20,273 nucleotides of DNA from CAJCBL01 sp035298965 (GTDB taxonomy: Bacteria > Verrucomicrobiota > Verrucomicrobiia > Opitutales > Opitutaceae): positions 1 through 20,273 of the forward strand of contig DATGXO010000096.1 of the NCBI GenBank assembly GCA_035298965.1, in the 5' to 3' direction. Made by a program: the position numbers and the translations under genes. Below the pieces are notes generated by a model. The model made no database searches. It saw only the letters and a list, made by a program, of their open reading frames with translations, and was not told where the DNA came from. Below are positions 7,424 to 14,390 of the stretch, piece after piece (the first letter of the stretch is position 1; every line of letters begins with the position of its first letter).

Positions 7424-7779
7424 GCAGCGGGCGGATTCTCGCGCAGGCGGCGCGCCACGAAATCGCAGAGTTCGCCGACCGTGCGCAGCGCCAGGATTTC
7501 CTCGTTCTTGATCATCACCTGGAAGAGGTCCTCGAAGAAGAAGACGGTCTCGGCGACCGCGAGCGAATCGAAGCCGAGATCCTCGATCAGCCGCTCCTCG
7601 GCGCGCAGCGGTTCGGTGCGGGAGTGCACGGAGTTGCGCGGCATGAAATCGCGCACCGCGGCCACCACGACCACGCGCAACGCGGTCTCATCGCCCGACG
7701 CGCGGAATGTCTGGTATGCCGCGCGCACTTCGGCGGGGAATCGGCTCAGCGGCTGGGGGAGATCGGACGACGTGGGCAT
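7420..7779 (-). CDS. Acyl carrier protein (second, with N-terminal extension)
   Basis: A 119-residue acyl carrier protein. S72 in EDLGFDSLAVAET is the predicted phosphopantetheine attachment site. About 35 residues precede the usual ACP fold, and a long hydrophobic segment follows the serine (VFFFEDLFQVMI). Both features differ from the 91-residue ACP at 5075-5350, which suggests the two carry different chains. I chose the ATG at 7779; an in-frame TTG at 7797 would add 6 residues. No Shine-Dalgarno site is visible. The stop overlaps the GTG of the FabF-like synthase, its likely partner. It may be the ACP for the starter aryl acid or for the alkyl chains of the resorcinol unit; sequence alone does not decide. 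Confidence 0.9.
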   Translation of the reverse strand: MPTSSDLPQPLSRFPAEVRAAYQTFRASGDETALRVVVVAAVRDFMPRNSVHSRTEPLRAEERLIEDLGFDSLAVAETVFFFEDLFQVMIKNEEILALRTVGELCDFVARRLRENPPAA

Positions 7780-7878
7780 CGTGGAAACCGCCAGCAAAAC
7801 CCCTCGTCGCGCCGGGACAAGCCTTGGTTGGCGCGGCCCGGCAGCGAGCGCATGAGACGTTCGATCACTCCGGGGGTG

Positions 7879-7901
7879 GACCCGCTTGCCCCAAGCGGGT
7901 C
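7879..7901 (-). terminator. 10-bp perfect hairpin downstream of the lipoprotein gene
   Basis: GACCCGCTTG and CAAGCGGGTC form a perfect 10-base stem around a CCC loop (plus-strand reading), 90 bases after the lipoprotein stop and about 100 bases before the second ACP start. It is the strongest short stem I see in the gaps. On the minus strand no run of T follows, so it is not a textbook intrinsic terminator. It could attenuate or end the lipoprotein transcript or protect an RNA end. Confidence 0.45.
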
Positions 7902-7991
7902 GCGCGCGCGGTCCTCACCGAATCGCCAGCCGTAGCACCACGCGCCAGCGTAATCCACGTCCACTCAAGCGCCCCGCTCTCCGCAGAAGCG

Positions 7992-8579
7992 TCACTTCAC
8001 ATCGACGCCCGAGGGGCCGCCGACCGCGCGGTCGTAGTTCGCCTCGAGGTATTCGGCGAGCCGACCGGCGATGCGCACGAGCATCACGTTGTCGGTCGCG
8101 CCGATGGTCCACGCGCCGCCCATCGAGTCGGCGCGGGCGTAAAACTCGGGCGTGGCGATCACCCGACCGGTTTCGTACTCGGTGATGCGCACGCGCAGGA
8201 TCACCGCGGAACTGCCCGCCATCCCGCCCACCCAGAAACGGGCGTTGCCGTCGATGAACTTGAGCTCCGCCACGACCGGATCGACGAGCAACGTGCGCTT
8301 CGGCGCCTTGGTGTCGGCACCGGCGTTCCACCGGGCGAGCAGCGGGGCGATGCGCGCGGTGAGGTTCTCCTGGATCTTCGCCAGCGCGCGGTCGTTGGAG
8401 CCTTTTCCGGCATACTCCCGCGCCAGGCGCACGCTGCCGACCTGGATGCGGGTGAAGTTCGCAAACGGCTCCGCGGGCGGCGGATTCGTCACGACGTGCG
8501 AGCGGATGTGGGTCGCGCAGCCGGCGAGGGCGAGAAACGAGCAGCACAGAACGACGAGCAGGGAGTGAACAGGCTTCAT
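7992..8579 (-). CDS. Outer-membrane-type lipoprotein of unknown function
   Basis: A 195-residue lipoprotein. The signal sequence (MKPVHSLLVV...) ends in a clear lipobox, LAGC, with the lipidated cysteine at residue 21. The mature part has a beta-rich pattern with IQVGSVRLARE, LLVDPVVAELKFID, ILRVRITEYETGRVIATPEFYARAD and a C-terminal helix (RIAGRLAEYLEANYD). This resembles the DUF4410-like class of small lipoproteins, from memory. No enzyme motif is visible. APE clusters usually contain a small outer-membrane lipoprotein gene, so it may take part in pigment localisation. It is 212 bases upstream of the second ACP on the same strand, with a strong hairpin between, so it may be a separate transcript. 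It is divergent from the radical SAM gene. Confidence 0.78.
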   Translation of the reverse strand: MKPVHSLLVVLCCSFLALAGCATHIRSHVVTNPPPAEPFANFTRIQVGSVRLAREYAGKGSNDRALAKIQENLTARIAPLLARWNAGADTKAPKRTLLVDPVVAELKFIDGNARFWVGGMAGSSAVILRVRITEYETGRVIATPEFYARADSMGGAWTIGATDNVMLVRIAGRLAEYLEANYDRAVGGPSGVDVK

Positions 8580-8651
8580 ATGGGCGGAACGGGGTTCGAT
8601 TGAATCGGCGGCGCGGGGCACGCTCGCCAACGGCCCCAGCGAAGCTGCGAC

Positions 8652-8661
8652 ACCACGTGGT
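8652..8661. promoter_or_regulatory. Palindrome in the divergent gap before the radical SAM operon
   Basis: ACCACGTGGT is a perfect 10-base palindrome. Allowing a 2-base bulge, it extends to GCGA and TCGC on the two sides (8647-8664). It sits in the 228-base gap between the divergent lipoprotein and radical SAM starts, where the promoters for both must lie. A smaller repeat, CGATT-G-AATCG, occurs at 8597-8607, just ahead of the lipoprotein start. Operator function is inference only. Confidence 0.35.
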
Positions 8662-8807
8662 CGCAAGAAAACGGTTTCGCCAGTCCACCGCCGTGGATCT
8701 TCTGCGCGGCGCGCGTGCGCCCTCCACCGCCGCGCTTGCCCCGGCCCGTGCGCACCTTTTCGCTCGTTGCCTCCCACTCGCACCCACCCGTCTCGCCCAC
8801 GCGACGC

Positions 8808-10406
8808 ATGCGCGTCACCCTCGTCCATCCCGCCGGTTTCAACTTCGTGCCCGGCCAGCCCGATTTCTCCGTGCTGGCCAACCGCATGGCGCCCATCGGC
8901 ATCCTCCAGCTCGCCGCGTGGCTGGAACAGCACGGCCACCCGACCGCCGTGCACGACTGCCTCGGACCGGTCGCGCCCGTCGGGATCGCGGCCAACGTCG
9001 ACGCCATCCTCGCCACCAAGCCCGACCTCGTGGGGTTCTCCGCCACGACCGCCGGCTTCATGGAGACGGTCGATCTCGCCGCCGAGCTCCGCCGCCGCGA
9101 ACCCGCGATGCGGATCGTCGTGGGCAACGTGCATGGCACCGCGATCGGCGCGCCGCTCCTGCAACACTTTCCCGAGATCGACGCGCTCTGCCTCGGCGAG
9201 GGCGAGGGCACGCTGCTCGATCTCGCCGAGGGCCGTCCATGGCGCGACATCCCGAACCTCGTCTTCCGCGACGGCGACATCATCCGCACCAACCCGCGCC
9301 GCGCCCGCCTCCAAGATCTCGATTCGCTCCCCTTTCCCGCCTACGAGAAACTCGCCGGCTTCCCGCGCGGCTACCACCTGCCGCTCTTCTCCTACGAGAA
9401 ACGCTGGGGCGCCACGATGATCACCTCGCGCGGTTGCCCGTACACCTGCTCGTTCTGCGACCGCACCGTCTTCGAGCGGCTCCACAAGTTCAATTCGGCC
9501 GCCTACATCCACGAGCATATGCGGCACCTGCGCGACCGCTTCGGCGTGCGCCACGTCAACATCTACGACGACCTCTTCACCGCGCACAAGAAACGCATCG
9601 ACGAACTCTGCCGCCTGCTCGTCGACCGGCCGCTCGGGATGAACTTCAACTGCGCCATCCGCACCGGCCACACCTCGGCCGAGATGCTCCGCGACCTCAA
9701 GCGCGCCGGCGCGTTCATGGTCTCGCTCGGCATCGAGTCCGCCGACCCGGAGATGATGCGCCGCCACAAGGCCGGCGTGACGCTCGACGCCGTGCGCGAC
9801 ACCGTCGAGAAGATCCACGCCGCCGGCCTGCGCGCGAAGGGCCTGTTCATCTTCGGCCTGCCCGGCGAGACGCCCGAGACCGTGCGCACCACGAGCGATT
9901 TCATCCTCTCGCTCGGCCTCGACGACATGAACCTCACCAAGTTCAGCCCGCTCTACGGCGCGCCGATCTGGGACGAGTGCGTGAGCGGCCGCTCCGGCGA
10001 GTTCCACGAGGACTGGCGGCTGATGAACTGCCTGAACTTCGTCTTCAAGCCCGCCGGCTTCTCCAGTCGCGAGGAGATGGATGCACTCTACAACTGGCAC
10101 GTGCGCCGGTACTACGACAGCAAGGGCTACCGCCGCCGTTTCGCCCGCCGGCTCTGGTCGCACCGCTGGAGCCTCTGGCACATCGCGAAAAACACGCCGC
10201 AGATCGTGAAGGCCGCGCGCTACTTCAGCGCGAACAAGGCGCAGCTCGAGGCCGCACGCCGCGAGTTTCCGCTGCACCCGCGTCAGCCGCGCAACCTCCC
10301 GCCCTCGCTCAGCGCCGAGCTCCGCGCCGATGCGGCCTCCGCCGTCGCGCCAGCCGATCAACACCCACACGCAGGATCGCGGAGCTCCGAAGTACCCACA
10401 TCGTGA
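8808..10406 (+). CDS. B12-binding-domain radical SAM protein
   Basis: A 532-residue enzyme of the BchE-like class. The N-terminal half (about 1-165) has the cobalamin-binding Rossmann-type pattern: RVTLVHPAG, a GFSATTAGFMETV segment, VVGNVHGTAIG and CLGEGEGTLLDL. The classical DxHxxG cobalt-ligand motif is not seen, as in many members. The radical SAM core follows, with the 4Fe-4S cysteines C210, C214 and C217 in RGCPYTCSFC. Then come GIESADPEMM and LFIFGLPGETPETV. The C-terminal region is basic and aromatic-rich. Such enzymes methylate unactivated carbons or do ring chemistry. It is the first gene of the DAR operon and overlaps darA as GTGA, so its substrate is probably the resorcinol or polyene. 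The ATG at 8808 was chosen because the B12 domain begins there. Confidence 0.9.
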   Translation: MRVTLVHPAGFNFVPGQPDFSVLANRMAPIGILQLAAWLEQHGHPTAVHDCLGPVAPVGIAANVDAILATKPDLVGFSATTAGFMETVDLAAELRRREPAMRIVVGNVHGTAIGAPLLQHFPEIDALCLGEGEGTLLDLAEGRPWRDIPNLVFRDGDIIRTNPRRARLQDLDSLPFPAYEKLAGFPRGYHLPLFSYEKRWGATMITSRGCPYTCSFCDRTVFERLHKFNSAAYIHEHMRHLRDRFGVRHVNIYDDLFTAHKKRIDELCRLLVDRPLGMNFNCAIRTGHTSAEMLRDLKRAGAFMVSLGIESADPEMMRRHKAGVTLDAVRDTVEKIHAAGLRAKGLFIFGLPGETPETVRTTSDFILSLGLDDMNLTKFSPLYGAPIWDECVSGRSGEFHEDWRLMNCLNFVFKPAGFSSREEMDALYNWHVRRYYDSKGYRRRFARRLWSHRWSLWHIAKNTPQIVKAARYFSANKAQLEAARREFPLHPRQPRNLPPSLSAELRADAASAVAPADQHPHAGSRSSEVPTS

Positions 10407-11356
10407 AACGCGTCCTCGTCGTCGAGTTCTCCCAGACCGGCCAACTCACCGCGGTGCTCGATGCGCTCCTCGCGCCGCTGCTCGAGCCGGGCTCGGGCGT
10501 GACCGTCCATCGCGAACGTCTGCGGCCCGAGCCGGCGTATCCGTTTCCTTGGCCCTTCTGGCGTTTCCTCGACCAGTTCCCCGAAACGGTCGCGCAGGAG
10601 CCCGTCGCGCTCGCGCCGCTCGGCGTGCCCGTCGCCGCCGAATTCGATCTCGTGATCCTCGGCTATCCGATCTGGTACCTCTCGCCCCCGCCGCCGCTCG
10701 TCGCGTTCCTGCGCAGCGCGGAAGGTCGGCGCCTGCTCCGCGGCCGCCCGGTCGTGACCGTCACCGCCTGCCGCAACATGTGGCTCATGGCGCAGGAGGA
10801 CGTGAAGGAACTCCTGCGCGCCGCCGGCGCGCGCCACTGCGACCATGTCTCCCTCGTCGATCCCGGCTCGGCACTGGCGACGTTCGTCACCACGCCGCGC
10901 TGGATGTGGACCGGGCGAAAGGACCGCTTCCTCGGTTTTCCTCCCGCCGGTGTGTCCGCAGAACAGATTCGCAACTGCCGCCGCTTCGGCCTCGCCCTGC
11001 GCGCCGCGCTCGCCATCGGTGACGAGACACACGGCGCTCCGCTCCTGTGCGGGCTGCGCGCGTGCACCGTCGACCCGCGCCTGATCGCCAGCGAACGCGT
11101 GGGCAAACGCAGTTTCCGCGTCTGGTCGCGCCTGCTGCGCGCCTCCGGCCGGCCCGGCACGCCGCTGCGGCGCGCGCTGCTCGCCTGTTATCTCCTGTTT
11201 TTGCTGACGATGATCGTCACGGTCGTGCCGCTCACGATGCTCGTGAAGGCGGTTCTGCGTCCGCTGTTGCAAAGGAAGTTGGCCGCTCTCCAAGCTTTCC
11301 ACGAACAACCCTCGGGCGGCGGCGACGAACGCTTGGCGGCGTTCCCCCCACGATGA
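10403..11356 (+). CDS. darA: Dialkylresorcinol condensing enzyme DarA (flavodoxin-like)
   Basis: A 317-residue protein of the DarA family. The N-terminus has a flavodoxin-like phosphate loop (VVEFSQTGQL, about 7-15) and the segment VILGYPIWYLSPPPPLV (84-100), as in flavodoxin/WrbA folds. One hydrophobic helix near the C-terminus (about 258-284) should anchor it to the inner membrane. DarA works with DarB in making dialkylresorcinols; databases call it a condensing enzyme, and as I recall later work points to the oxidation (aromatisation) of the cyclohexanedione made by DarB, which a flavin fold would suit. The GTG start overlaps the radical SAM stop (GTGA) and its stop overlaps the darB start (ATGA). 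Confidence 0.87.
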   Translation: MKRVLVVEFSQTGQLTAVLDALLAPLLEPGSGVTVHRERLRPEPAYPFPWPFWRFLDQFPETVAQEPVALAPLGVPVAAEFDLVILGYPIWYLSPPPPLVAFLRSAEGRRLLRGRPVVTVTACRNMWLMAQEDVKELLRAAGARHCDHVSLVDPGSALATFVTTPRWMWTGRKDRFLGFPPAGVSAEQIRNCRRFGLALRAALAIGDETHGAPLLCGLRACTVDPRLIASERVGKRSFRVWSRLLRASGRPGTPLRRALLACYLLFLLTMIVTVVPLTMLVKAVLRPLLQRKLAALQAFHEQPSGGGDERLAAFPPR

Positions 11357-12501
11357 CCCGCGACGTTTTCATCACCCGCACCGCGTCGTTCCTGCCGCTC
11401 GCCCCGGTGGGCAACGACGCCATGGAGGCCGCGCTCGGCCAAGCCGGCGAACGCCCGTCCCGCACGCGCCGGATCACGCTGCGCAGCAACGGCATCACCG
11501 CCCGCCACTACGTGAGCGATCCCGCCACCGGCGCGGTGCGCTACTCGAACGCCCAGCTCGCCGCCGAAGCCGTGCGCGCGCTCGCCGACGAGCGGTTCCG
11601 CCTCGACGAGATCGCCTGCCTCTCCTGCGGCACCTCGATCCCCGACCAGATTCTCCCCGGCCACGGCGTGATGGTGCACGGCGAACTCGGCAGTGCTCCC
11701 TGCGAAGTGATAACAACTGCGGGCGTGTGCGCCGCCGGCGCCACGGCGCTCAAATACGCGTGGCTCGCCGTTCGCTCGGGCGAGGCGGCAAACGCCGTCG
11801 CCACCGCCTCCGAGGCCGTCTCGCTCAACCTCCGCGCCACGCGCTACGCCGCCGAGACCGACCGCACCGCCGACGAACTCGAGGCGCGGCCCGAGCTCGC
11901 ATTCGAGAAGGATTTCCTCCGCTGGATGCTCTCCGACGCCGCCGGCGCCGTGCTGCTCCAGCCCGCGCCCGCGGCCGACGGCCCGAGCCTGCGCGTCGAC
12001 TGGATCGACATCGCCTCGTACGCGCACGAGCTGCCCGCCTGCATGTACGCTGGCGCCGAGAAAAACGACGACGGCTCGCTCACCGGCTGGGCGCGTTTCC
12101 CGCACGAGGAACTCGGCCGCCGCTCCGTGCTCGCGATCAAGCAGGACGTGAAGCTGCTCAACGCGAAGATCATCGAGTACTGCCTCGACCGCCCGCTCGG
12201 CGCGATCAAGGCCCGCCGCGGCCTCACCGCCGAGGCGATCGACTGGTTCCTGCCGCACATGTCGTCGGAATATTTCCGCCAACCGATCGCCGCCGGCCTC
12301 GCCCGCATCGGCCTGCCGATCCCGCCCGAGCGCTGGTTCACCAACCTCGCCACGCGCGGCAACACCGGCTCCGCATCGTTCTTCCTCATGCTCGACGAAC
12401 TCCTCCGCAGCGGCCACCTCCGCCGCGGTCAGCGCCTGCTCGCCCTCGTGCCCGAGTCCGGCCGGTTCACGAGCGCCTACCTCCACTTCACCGTCGTCTG
12501 A
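11353..12501 (+). CDS. darB: Ketosynthase III-like DarB
   Basis: A 382-residue FabH-like condensing enzyme. The catalytic triad is visible: C126 in TTAGVCAAGATALKYA, H302 in LPHMSSEYF and N337 in TRGNTGSAS. A KAS III family ending (GQRLLALVPESGRFTSAYLHF) closes the protein. DarB joins two acyl thioesters, one a beta-ketoacyl chain, and closes the ring to a cyclohexanedione that becomes a dialkylresorcinol. The direct coupling to darA (ATGA) and the following HTH-like and BtrH-like genes make the DarB assignment much more likely than housekeeping FabH. In flexirubin pathways the resorcinol is esterified to an aryl polyene acid, and the APE genes needed for that flank this operon. Confidence 0.9.
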   Translation: MTRDVFITRTASFLPLAPVGNDAMEAALGQAGERPSRTRRITLRSNGITARHYVSDPATGAVRYSNAQLAAEAVRALADERFRLDEIACLSCGTSIPDQILPGHGVMVHGELGSAPCEVITTAGVCAAGATALKYAWLAVRSGEAANAVATASEAVSLNLRATRYAAETDRTADELEARPELAFEKDFLRWMLSDAAGAVLLQPAPAADGPSLRVDWIDIASYAHELPACMYAGAEKNDDGSLTGWARFPHEELGRRSVLAIKQDVKLLNAKIIEYCLDRPLGAIKARRGLTAEAIDWFLPHMSSEYFRQPIAAGLARIGLPIPPERWFTNLATRGNTGSASFFLMLDELLRSGHLRRGQRLLALVPESGRFTSAYLHFTVV

Positions 12502-12896
12502 TGCGCCCCGACGAAGTTCCCCAGGAAAACGCGCCCGTGCTCGGCGGTGTGCGCAAGCTCGTCTACGTCGTCGATTCTTCCGGCCACTATCGCGCCGCCT
12601 GCTCCGGCGGCTCCGAGATTGAAACATCGCCCACCGAGGAGGCCGTCGCGTGGTTCGCCCGGCTCGCCGCCGAGGCGCGCGCCCGCGCCGCGCGCGGCGA
12701 ATCCAGCCCGCTCGAATACCATATGTACCGCCTCCGGCTCGATGTGCCCACGCTCGCCGCCGCCGCCGGCCTCTGGCGCTGGCGCGTCCGCCGCCACCTC
12801 CGCCCCGCCGGCTTCGCGCGCCTGAGCCCAAGACTGCTCTCGTGTTACGCCGAGGCGATGGGGCTGACCGTCGACCAACTCCGCACGCTCGACTGA
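12501..12896 (+). CDS. Small helix-turn-helix-like protein, function unknown
   Basis: A 131-residue protein whose ATG shares one base with the darB stop (TGATG). The first 50 residues contain a short strand-like segment (VRKLVYVVDSSGHYRAACSGG). The rest is helical and basic: about residues 73-131 include LEYHMYRLRLDVPTLAAAAG, a WRWRVRRHLRP segment and a C-terminal LLSCYAEAMGLTVDQLRTLD. That spacing resembles an XRE-type helix-turn-helix, with the arginine-rich piece as the possible recognition helix. It could be a cluster-specific regulator, yet its place inside a biosynthetic operon also allows a structural or enzyme-partner role. BtrH follows after 16 bases. I do not recognise the family with certainty. 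Confidence 0.72.
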   Translation: MRPDEVPQENAPVLGGVRKLVYVVDSSGHYRAACSGGSEIETSPTEEAVAWFARLAAEARARAARGESSPLEYHMYRLRLDVPTLAAAAGLWRWRVRRHLRPAGFARLSPRLLSCYAEAMGLTVDQLRTLD

Positions 12897-12912
12897 CGCC
12901 GCCTTTCGCCCG

Positions 12913-13932
12913 ATGCCCGCCTCCGCCACCGACCAGCCCGCACCGAAGGTCTTCCAGCACCGCCAGTCCGCCCACTGCGAGAGCGGCGTCATCTCCTCGC
13001 TGCTCCAGCACGAGGGCCTCCCGATCTCGGAGGCGATGGCGTTCGGCCTGAGCGCGTCGCTGTCGTTCGCCTACATCCCGCTGGTGAAGATCAACCAGCT
13101 GCCGTTGATCGCGTACCGGATGGTGCCGCGCTTCATCCTCAACGGCCTCAAGAAACAGCTCCGGCTCCCGCTGCGCTTCGAGACCTTCCGCGAGCCGCTC
13201 GACGGCCGCCGCCGCCTCGACGCGCTCCTCGACCAGGGACGCCTGGTCGGCCTGCAGTCCTCCGTGTTCTTCCTGCCGTATTTTCCGGAGAACATGCGCT
13301 TCCACTTCAACGCGCACAACCTCATCGCCTACGGCCGCGACGGAGACGACTACCTCATCTCCGACCCCGTCTTCAACGGCCCCACGCGCTGCGCCGCCCG
13401 CGACCTCAGCCGCGCGCGCTTCGTCCGCGGCGCCCTCGCGCCGAAGGGCCTGATCTACTATTTCGACGGCCCCGTCCCGCGCACCGAGATCGCCCCGCTG
13501 CTCCCCGGAGCCATCAAGAAGAACTGTTTCCTGATGCTCAACGTGCCGCTGCCGTTCGTCGGCTGCTGCGGCGAACACCTCCTCGCCCACCGCCTGCGCC
13601 GGCTGCCGGTGGCAAAGGATCCCGAATACTGCCGGCGCTTCGTCGGCCACATCGTGCGGATGCAGGAGGAGATCGGCACCGGCGGCGCCGGCTTCCGCTT
13701 CCTCTACGCCGCGTTCCTGCAGGAAGCCGCCGCGCTGCTCGCCAACCCGCGCCTGACCGAGCTCTCCCTCGAGCTCACCGCGATCGGCGACAGCTGGCGC
13801 GACTTCGCCCTGCTCGCCGCCCGCATGAACAAGGCCCGCGCGGCAATGGACACCGCCCTCCTCGCCGACACCCTCGGCGCCCTCGCCCGCCGCGAGCGCG
13901 CCCTCTTCAAGAAACTCCGCGCCGCGGTGTGA
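12913..13932 (+). CDS. BtrH-like acyltransferase (BtrH N-terminal domain and C-terminal domain)
   Basis: A 339-residue protein of the BtrH N-terminal domain family, with the accompanying C-terminal helical domain. The N-terminal part is a papain-like cysteine fold: H21-C22 in SAHCESGVISSLL, then the AMAFGLSASLSFAY segment, H135 in FNAHNLIAYG and D151 in LISDPVF. These form a plausible Cys-His-Asp catalytic set. BtrH itself moves an acyl group from an ACP to an amine in butirosin synthesis. Here, next to darA/darB, the same chemistry could transfer an ACP-bound aryl polyenoyl chain to the resorcinol hydroxyl, giving a flexirubin-type ester; that is inference. The start lies 16 bases after the HTH-like gene. 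Confidence 0.85.
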   Translation: MPASATDQPAPKVFQHRQSAHCESGVISSLLQHEGLPISEAMAFGLSASLSFAYIPLVKINQLPLIAYRMVPRFILNGLKKQLRLPLRFETFREPLDGRRRLDALLDQGRLVGLQSSVFFLPYFPENMRFHFNAHNLIAYGRDGDDYLISDPVFNGPTRCAARDLSRARFVRGALAPKGLIYYFDGPVPRTEIAPLLPGAIKKNCFLMLNVPLPFVGCCGEHLLAHRLRRLPVAKDPEYCRRFVGHIVRMQEEIGTGGAGFRFLYAAFLQEAAALLANPRLTELSLELTAIGDSWRDFALLAARMNKARAAMDTALLADTLGALARRERALFKKLRAAV

Positions 13933-13937
13933 GTACA

Positions 13938-14324
13938 ATGAAACCCCGCCAACTTTGGCTCTTCCTTCTCGTCGCGCTTCTCGCCCTCCCGGCTGACGCG
14001 CGCGCCGGCCGCGGTGAAACAATGAAGAAAGCCGCAGCAAACGAAGAGGCGCAGCAGTTCCAAGGCAGCGCAAAGACGCTGGTCGGTCAGGCGAAGGCGC
14101 AGGTGATAGAACTGCTCGGCATCCCCGACAGCAAGAGAGCCGACGAAGGGTACGAATGCTGGATCTACAAACGGCACTTCGGAACCTTTCGCCGGAAGCA
14201 AGCAGTCTTCGGCCATAGGACGCTCACGTTGGAAGTGCGGGCCGAAATCCTTCTCAAGGAAGGCACCGTTGTTTCCTCAAAAGTGTCGGCGATCGAAGAG
14301 ATCGCGAAGCCGCGGCGCGAATAG
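13938..14324 (+). CDS. Small secreted protein, BamE/SmpA-like
   Basis: A 128-residue protein with an N-terminal signal peptide (KPRQLWLFLLVALLALPADARAG; cleavage near residue 23) and no lipobox cysteine. The mature part contains LVGQAKAQVIELLGIPDS, YECWIYKRHFG and a final strand pair (EGTVVSSKVSAI), the order seen in BamE/SmpA-OmlA small domains. I chose ATG 13938, 5 bases after the BtrH stop. A GTG at 13929 would add 3 residues and give the GTGA overlap common in this cluster, so it remains possible. Codon use differs from the genes before it (ATA and AGA occur), which suggests a separate origin. A pigment-related role is unproven. Confidence 0.68.
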   Translation: MKPRQLWLFLLVALLALPADARAGRGETMKKAAANEEAQQFQGSAKTLVGQAKAQVIELLGIPDSKRADEGYECWIYKRHFGTFRRKQAVFGHRTLTLEVRAEILLKEGTVVSSKVSAIEEIAKPRRE

Positions 14325-14364
14325 CGCCAACGCTCGCCGCATTGGCACAAACAGACGGTTCGTG

Positions 14365-14390
14365 GCGCGGCGATTCAGCCCGCGCCGCGC
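14365..14390. terminator. Candidate bidirectional hairpin between convergent genes
   Basis: GCGCGGCG and CGCCGCGC form a perfect 8-base stem with a 10-base loop, ending at the base next to the ABC permease stop codon and 40 bases after the BamE-like stop. Its place between convergent transcripts suits a terminator. There is no T-run on either side, and GC-rich stems of this size are not rare here. Confidence 0.35.

Noticed and set aside
6158..7855. 565-codon plus-strand frame opposite the FabF-like KS and second ACP
   Set aside because: Mirror frame of a gene with a complete Cys-His-His triad; no plausible domain in the translation.
7746..7964. Possible 72-residue minus-strand peptide in the gap before the second ACP
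   Set aside because: Arginine- and proline-rich, overlaps the ACP start in another frame, no ribosome binding site and no recognisable family.
8600..10402. Upstream extension of the darA frame by about 600 codons inside the radical SAM gene
   Set aside because: The extension is out of frame with the radical SAM enzyme and is R/P/H-rich noise; flavodoxin-like sequence starts exactly at GTG 10403.
11188..14073. 961-codon minus-strand open frame opposite darA, darB, the HTH-like gene and the BtrH-like gene
   Set aside because: Low-complexity G/A/R/E translation with no recognisable fold; the opposite strand carries intact catalytic triads and coupled start/stop overlaps.
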